Source: Pleurocapsa minor HA4230-MV1
Lineage (GTDB): Bacteria; Cyanobacteriota; Cyanobacteriia; Cyanobacteriales; Xenococcaceae
Length of the DNA stretch: 64,000 bases
Direction: 5' to 3'
Assembly: GCA_019359095.1 (NCBI GenBank)
Contig: JAHHHZ010000036.1
Location: 496,001-560,000, forward strand
The notes under the pieces are model-generated. The model did not search any database. It saw nothing but the letters and a program-made list of their open reading frames with translations, and had not been told where the DNA came from. This document shows, piece by piece, positions 60,457-64,000 of this stretch. The position numbers were made by a program, and so were the translations under genes. Position 1 is the first letter of the stretch. Each line of letters opens with the position of its first letter.

Positions 60457-61866
60457 ATGCTAACTAACGACAATATTTTGACAACTCAAACTCGATCGCC
60501 CGAAGAGATTTATTTAGAGCAATTTGTGACTGCATATTGCGATCGCACTAAAACTTCCAAGCAATTAGCCCAGGATTTTCGCCCAACTTTAGCCGATCCG
60601 AGGGTGACAGCAGGATTTAGTTTACCCCTTAAAGAGATGTGTTATCCAATTGTGGCGCAAAAGTCTTTGGGTGCAAAAGTTTGGGATGTGGATGGTAATG
60701 AATATATAGATTTAATTATGGGGTTTGGGATTAATCTTTTAGGACATAATCCGCCGTTCATTAAACAAGCCATGATCGAACAATTAGATCGAGGGATTGA
60801 AATTGGGCTGCAAACTCAACTAGCGGGGGAAGTTGCCCAATTGATTAAGGAATTGACTGGGATGGAGAGAGTTACCCTAAGTAATACTGGTACAGAAGCG
60901 GTGATGACAGCGATTCGCATTGCTAGGGCTGCTACGGGGCGTAATAAGATAGCGATCTTTTCTGGTTCTTATCACGGACATTCTGATGCTACATTAGTCG
61001 ATCTTAAACAAATCGACGGGAATTTACAAACACTGGCTAAAGCTGATGGTATTCCCGATAGTGTTGTGGGAGATACTCTGGTTTTGGATTATGGGAATTA
61101 TGATTCCTTAGCAGTAATCCAGAATCATCAGGCAGAATTGGCAGCGGTTTTAGTCGAACCCGTACAAAGTTGTCGCCCTGATTTGCAACCGAAAGAATTT
61201 CTACAACAATTGCGTAAATTAACCGCAGAATTAGGCATTGTGCTGATTTTTGACGAAATGATTACAGGTTTTCGCGTTCATCAAGGGGGGGCGCAAGCTT
61301 GGTTTGATGTACAGGCAGATATTGCTACCTATGGCAAAATTGTCGGTGGTGGCTTACCGATTGGCGTAATTGCAGGTAAAGCCGAGTATATGGACAAAAT
61401 TGATGGGGGAATGTGGAATTATGGCGATCGCTCTTTCCCCTCAGTCAAAACTACTTTTTTTGCGGGTACTTATTGCAAACATCCTCTATCTTTAGCTGCT
61501 GCCAAAGCGATGTTAGAGTATCTTAAAGCCCAGGGAAATACTTTACAAATACAGTTAGGCGATCGCACTACTCAATTTGTTCAGAAATTAAATCATTGTT
61601 TTGCTAATTTTGAATTGCCAATTAAGATGGCTAACTTTGGTTCTTGTTTTGATGCAGTTTTAGATAGAGATTCTATACCGTCATCTAGTAGCGATGCAGT
61701 TAATATTGGCATCGATTTATTATCCTATCATTTACTCCATAAAGGCGTATTAATTCGGGCAGGTAGTGGTTGTTTATCTACTGCTCATACAGATGTGGAA
61801 CTGAACTATGTAATTCAAGTAATTGAAGAGAGTTTAAAACAATTAAGACAAGTAAATTTACTTTAA
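60457..61866 (+). CDS. Class III aminotransferase (glutamate-1-semialdehyde aminomutase-like)
   Basis: A 469-residue PLP enzyme, starting at the ATG at 60457 (MLTNDNILTTQTRSPEEIYL). A TTG overlapping the previous stop would add 19 residues encoded only by repeats. It has 'LSNTGTEAVMTAIRIARAAT', 'SGSYHGHSD', Asp266 in 'IFDEMITGFRVHQGGAQAW' and PLP-Lys294 in 'TYGKIVGGGLPIG'. Position after a reductase-terminated NRPS matches the myxochelin system, where MxcL, a homologue of this type, transaminates the released aldehyde to an amine. I infer the same here. It is not the tetrapyrrole enzyme HemL: the context and several active-site loops (for example 'GTYCKHPLSLAAA') differ. Confidence 0.88.
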   Translation: MLTNDNILTTQTRSPEEIYLEQFVTAYCDRTKTSKQLAQDFRPTLADPRVTAGFSLPLKEMCYPIVAQKSLGAKVWDVDGNEYIDLIMGFGINLLGHNPPFIKQAMIEQLDRGIEIGLQTQLAGEVAQLIKELTGMERVTLSNTGTEAVMTAIRIARAATGRNKIAIFSGSYHGHSDATLVDLKQIDGNLQTLAKADGIPDSVVGDTLVLDYGNYDSLAVIQNHQAELAAVLVEPVQSCRPDLQPKEFLQQLRKLTAELGIVLIFDEMITGFRVHQGGAQAWFDVQADIATYGKIVGGGLPIGVIAGKAEYMDKIDGGMWNYGDRSFPSVKTTFFAGTYCKHPLSLAAAKAMLEYLKAQGNTLQIQLGDRTTQFVQKLNHCFANFELPIKMANFGSCFDAVLDRDSIPSSSSDAVNIGIDLLSYHLLHKGVLIRAGSGCLSTAHTDVELNYVIQVIEESLKQLRQVNLL

Positions 61867-61938
61867 AACATTAAACATTCAGGACTATTTCATTCTGATA
61901 ACAATTAATCAAGCAATTTATTTCTTGACTGAAATATT

Positions 61939-61986
61939 AAGTCCGTTTAAACGGACTTAGTGTCTTAGACAGAGAATTTATTCTCT
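61939..61986. repeat. Two adjacent palindromes between aminotransferase and Cupin_8 genes
   Basis: AAGTCCGTTTAAACGGACTT (61939-61958) is a perfect 20-base palindrome; AGAGAAT-TT-ATTCTCT (61971-61986) is a second. The pair looks like a dispersed cyanobacterial repeat. It could also affect transcript ends, but no U-tract follows. Confidence 0.85.
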
Positions 61987-62028
61987 GGCTTCTTCCAAGA
62001 TTAAACATTAAACATTGAATATTGAACG

Positions 62029-62832
62029 ATGAAAATTAAACCAATTGAACGTATACATCAACCAACAATCAAAGAGTTTAATCAATATATAAGCCAAAAT
62101 CAACCAGTCATTATTACTGGAATTGCGAACCAATGGCAAGCTTATTGTCATTGGACTCCCGAAAGTTTTAAACAGATGTTTGGCGATCTTACTATCCCCT
62201 TGAGAGCCAGCGATAATGAAATTGATGTGTTTTTTGGTGAGGATAAACAAGATAAATTTTTACGTTTTTCTGAATATCTTGATTTGATTTCCAATTGGAA
62301 TTCTTGTGATCAAAGGCCACCATATTTTGGTAACATTTGGCTTAATGATCCTGAAATGAAACCCATAGTAGAACCAATTATTAGAGATTTTGATTTTCCC
62401 AACTATTTTACTGATAGTAGTAGAAATGATCTACATCTTTGGATTGGTGCAGCCAAGCAAAAATCGACAATTCATAATGACAATTATCAAAACTTAAATG
62501 CTCAAATTTATGGCGAAAAAGCCTTTTTACTCTTTTCTCCCGAACAACATCAATTTCTTTATCCCGTCAAAATTGATGACGAATTATGGTCTAGTCCCAT
62601 CGATCCACAAAATCCAGATTTAGCCAAGTATCCTTTATTTGAGCGCACAAGTTGTATCGAAGCTATTTTACAACCAGGAGAAATTTTATTTATTCCTATT
62701 TTTTGGTGGCATCAGGCTAGAGCAATTACTACAGCAATTAATCTCAACATGTGGGCATTTACTAATAAAATAAGTCAATACTGGAATGAAGATAATCCCA
62801 TGTTTATCAACTGTTTAAATTTAGCTAAATGA
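62029..62832 (+). CDS. Cupin_8/JmjC-like Fe(II)/2-oxoglutarate dioxygenase
   Basis: A 267-residue protein of the FIH/JmjC-like cupin group. Metal ligands His149 and Asp151 sit in 'STIHNDNYQNLNAQIYGEKA', with Lys164 placed to bind 2-oxoglutarate, and the distal His228 in 'EILFIPIFWWHQARAI'. The opening 'NQPVIITGIANQWQAYCHWT' is typical. These enzymes hydroxylate side chains of peptides or proteins. In this operon it is a second candidate hydroxylase, perhaps acting on another residue of the siderophore or on the released peptide. Its stop overlaps the next ATG (ATGA). Confidence 0.85.
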   Translation: MKIKPIERIHQPTIKEFNQYISQNQPVIITGIANQWQAYCHWTPESFKQMFGDLTIPLRASDNEIDVFFGEDKQDKFLRFSEYLDLISNWNSCDQRPPYFGNIWLNDPEMKPIVEPIIRDFDFPNYFTDSSRNDLHLWIGAAKQKSTIHNDNYQNLNAQIYGEKAFLLFSPEQHQFLYPVKIDDELWSSPIDPQNPDLAKYPLFERTSCIEAILQPGEILFIPIFWWHQARAITTAINLNMWAFTNKISQYWNEDNPMFINCLNLAK

Positions 62833-63806
62833 AGTTATCTACTCAGGGTGTTTTAAAATTACTAACAATGATGTTAATGACTATTTTAATATCTATTGGC
62901 TGTAGTCATAATTCACCAGAACCAACTAGCTCAAAACTAGCATCATTATCAACAGCAGAATATCGCCTAGTCAAAGATGCGATCGCTGAAGTCAAAGTCC
63001 CGCTCAATCCTCAAAGGTTAGTAACTTTACACGGTACAGCCCTAGAAAGCATTTTAGCATTAGGGGAAAAACCAGTCGGCACAACTTTAAATGGCGATCG
63101 CGATCGACAACCAGATTTTTTAAAAAAGCAATTAGATGATGTTGAAATTGTAGGCTCTTTTAGCGAACCTAACTTAGAAAAAACTTTATTACTCAAACCA
63201 GATTTGATTTTAGATTTAGGTACACCCACCGCCTATTCCCAACTATCTCAAATTGCGCCCACTATTACAAGTGAATCTCAACCTAGTAATAATTGGCAAC
63301 CCAATTTAAAACTTTATGCTGAAGCTTTAGGCAAACCAAAATTAGCAGCAGAAATTATTGCTAATTATTACAGCCGACTCGAACAATTTAAAGCAGCAAT
63401 AAATAAAAAAGGTAAGCCAATAACAGTGTCCGTGGTTCGTATTTATCCTCAAGGAATTACTTTCTATCAACCAGACTCCTTTTCGGGTGCAATCTTAAAA
63501 GATGCGGGTTTATCTCGCCCACCTTTACAAAATAAAGGAGGAGGGCAACAACTAATTAGTCAAGAATTAATTAGTGAAGCAGATGCAGATATTATTTTTT
63601 ACTGGGCTTATGGCGATGATTATCATAGTAAAGAAGACCGAATCCAGCATAGTTTAGAACAATTAAAATCCGATCCTTTGTGGTTGAAATTAAACGCTGT
63701 CAAACAAGGAAAAGTCTATCAAGTCCCAGACTATTGGATCGGTTATGGCCCTTTAGCTGCTAATGCCGTAATTGATGATTTATATAAATATATACTGGAT
63801 AAGTAA
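62829..63806 (+). CDS. Iron-siderophore ABC transporter substrate-binding lipoprotein (FecB-like)
   Basis: A 325-residue periplasmic binding protein. Residues 1-25 form a lipoprotein signal ending I-S-I-G-Cys25. The fold is class III: 'QRLVTLHGTALESILALGEK' and 'LLLKPDLILDLGT' in the first lobe, 'DAGLSRPPLQNKG', 'ISEADADIIFYWAYG' and 'LKLNAVKQGKVYQVPDYW' in the second. Such proteins capture ferric siderophores in the periplasm for an ABC importer. Overlap with the Cupin_8 gene and position at the end of the NRPS cluster tie it to the product. No permease or ATPase gene is in the window. Confidence 0.9.
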   Translation: MKLSTQGVLKLLTMMLMTILISIGCSHNSPEPTSSKLASLSTAEYRLVKDAIAEVKVPLNPQRLVTLHGTALESILALGEKPVGTTLNGDRDRQPDFLKKQLDDVEIVGSFSEPNLEKTLLLKPDLILDLGTPTAYSQLSQIAPTITSESQPSNNWQPNLKLYAEALGKPKLAAEIIANYYSRLEQFKAAINKKGKPITVSVVRIYPQGITFYQPDSFSGAILKDAGLSRPPLQNKGGGQQLISQELISEADADIIFYWAYGDDYHSKEDRIQHSLEQLKSDPLWLKLNAVKQGKVYQVPDYWIGYGPLAANAVIDDLYKYILDK

Positions 63807-63809
63807 ATC

Positions 63810-64000
63810 TTGAAATTTTTCAATATACCTTCTAATCTTCGTCCTTTTATAACTATTTGGATCGGTCAATTAATTTCTATTTTAGGTTCAGAAATAACTG
63901 ATTTTGCCATTACAATTTGGGCTTGGGAAATTACAGGTAAAGCCACACCATTATCTTTGATTTTGCTATTTGCTAAAATCCCCAGTATTATTGCTGCTAT
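63810..64000 (+). CDS. MFS transporter, N-terminal fragment (runs off the window)
   Basis: A TTG at 63810, three bases after the previous stop and with GGATAAG upstream, opens a frame to the window edge (63 codons). The peptide 'RPFITIWIGQLISILGSEIT' followed by 'FAITIWAWEITGKATPLSLI' is the first two helices of a major-facilitator transporter of the EntS-like, siderophore-exporter-like group. Adjacent to the siderophore genes it is the probable exporter. The rest is outside the window. Confidence 0.82.
   Translation, partial: MKFFNIPSNLRPFITIWIGQLISILGSEITDFAITIWAWEITGKATPLSLILLFAKIPSIIAA

Noticed and set aside
60457-61866. Housekeeping glutamate-1-semialdehyde aminomutase (hemL)
   Set aside because: It lies inside an NRPS operon after a reductase domain and differs in active-site loops from HemL.
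37036-61866. Anachelin-type cluster
   Set aside because: Anachelin needs a salicyl starter, a Thr-Ser-Ser order and a tyrosine-derived chromophore; the domain order and residues here differ.

Overview
The window is cyanobacterial DNA. The palindrome GCGATCGC (HIP1) and GCGATCG-type variants recur throughout, base composition is A+T-rich, short tandem heptamers and small palindromic repeats are everywhere, and the protein families (fatty-acyl-AMP-ligase-primed NRPS/PKS, AMIN-type TonB receptor) are typical of larger-genome cyanobacteria. The genus cannot be read from the sequence. No rRNA, tRNA or CRISPR array was seen.

Region 1 (1-20052, all minus strand) is an accessory block. From its upstream end it holds an Old-Yellow-Enzyme-type flavin reductase, a membrane-anchored di-haem cytochrome c, a small membrane protein, a small unknown protein and a membrane patatin. 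Then come an AraC regulator, a serine lipase/esterase, a soluble patatin, an AGE-type epimerase-like protein, two DJ-1/PfpI proteins, a benzoylformate-decarboxylase-like ThDP enzyme, four SnoaL-fold proteins (one fused to a tautomerase) and two internally repeated unknown proteins. A second di-haem cytochrome c, a lipoprotein, diverges at 20488. I infer lipid release and oxidation plus handling of small keto or carbonyl compounds; no step is proven. A 216-base non-coding segment occurs twice, upstream of the epimerase-like gene and of the lipase, and may be a shared control region for the adjacent AraC protein.

Region 2 (22694-25211, minus strand) holds a ZIP-like membrane protein and a decayed TonB-dependent siderophore receptor. 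The receptor keeps its signal peptide, part of an AMIN domain and the C-terminal barrel, but has lost the plug and is frameshifted.

Region 3 (25575-64000, plus strand) is a siderophore-type lipopeptide cluster. Order: FAAL-ACP-C-A(Ser)-PCP; KS-AT-KR-ACP; luciferase-like monooxygenase; C-A(Gly)-PCP-C; TauD/SyrP-type dioxygenase; catalytically dead C-like (interface) domain-A(Asp)-PCP-E; C-A(Ser)-PCP; C-A(Gln)-PCP-E; C-A(basic)-PCP-reductase; class III aminotransferase; Cupin_8 dioxygenase; iron-siderophore-binding lipoprotein; start of an MFS transporter. Read colinearly, the product would be acyl-Ser-(hydroxylated C2 unit)-Gly-D-beta-hydroxy-Asp-Ser-D-Gln-(Lys/Orn-like residue), released as an aldehyde and possibly converted to an amine. 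It resembles the beta-hydroxyaspartate lipopeptide siderophores (cupriachelin; cyanochelins in cyanobacteria).

The most unusual signal is layered over region 3. The megaenzyme genes are studded with small palindromic repeats that stay in frame and add peptide loops. Six of the seven adenylate-forming domains carry one at the same place, just before the A7 motif. Several are repeats nested inside repeats. In one pair of 60-base copies, six of seven differences form three compensatory base pairs. In another family a 45-base insert is seen as an empty site, a filled site and a filled site in reverse orientation, all in frame.
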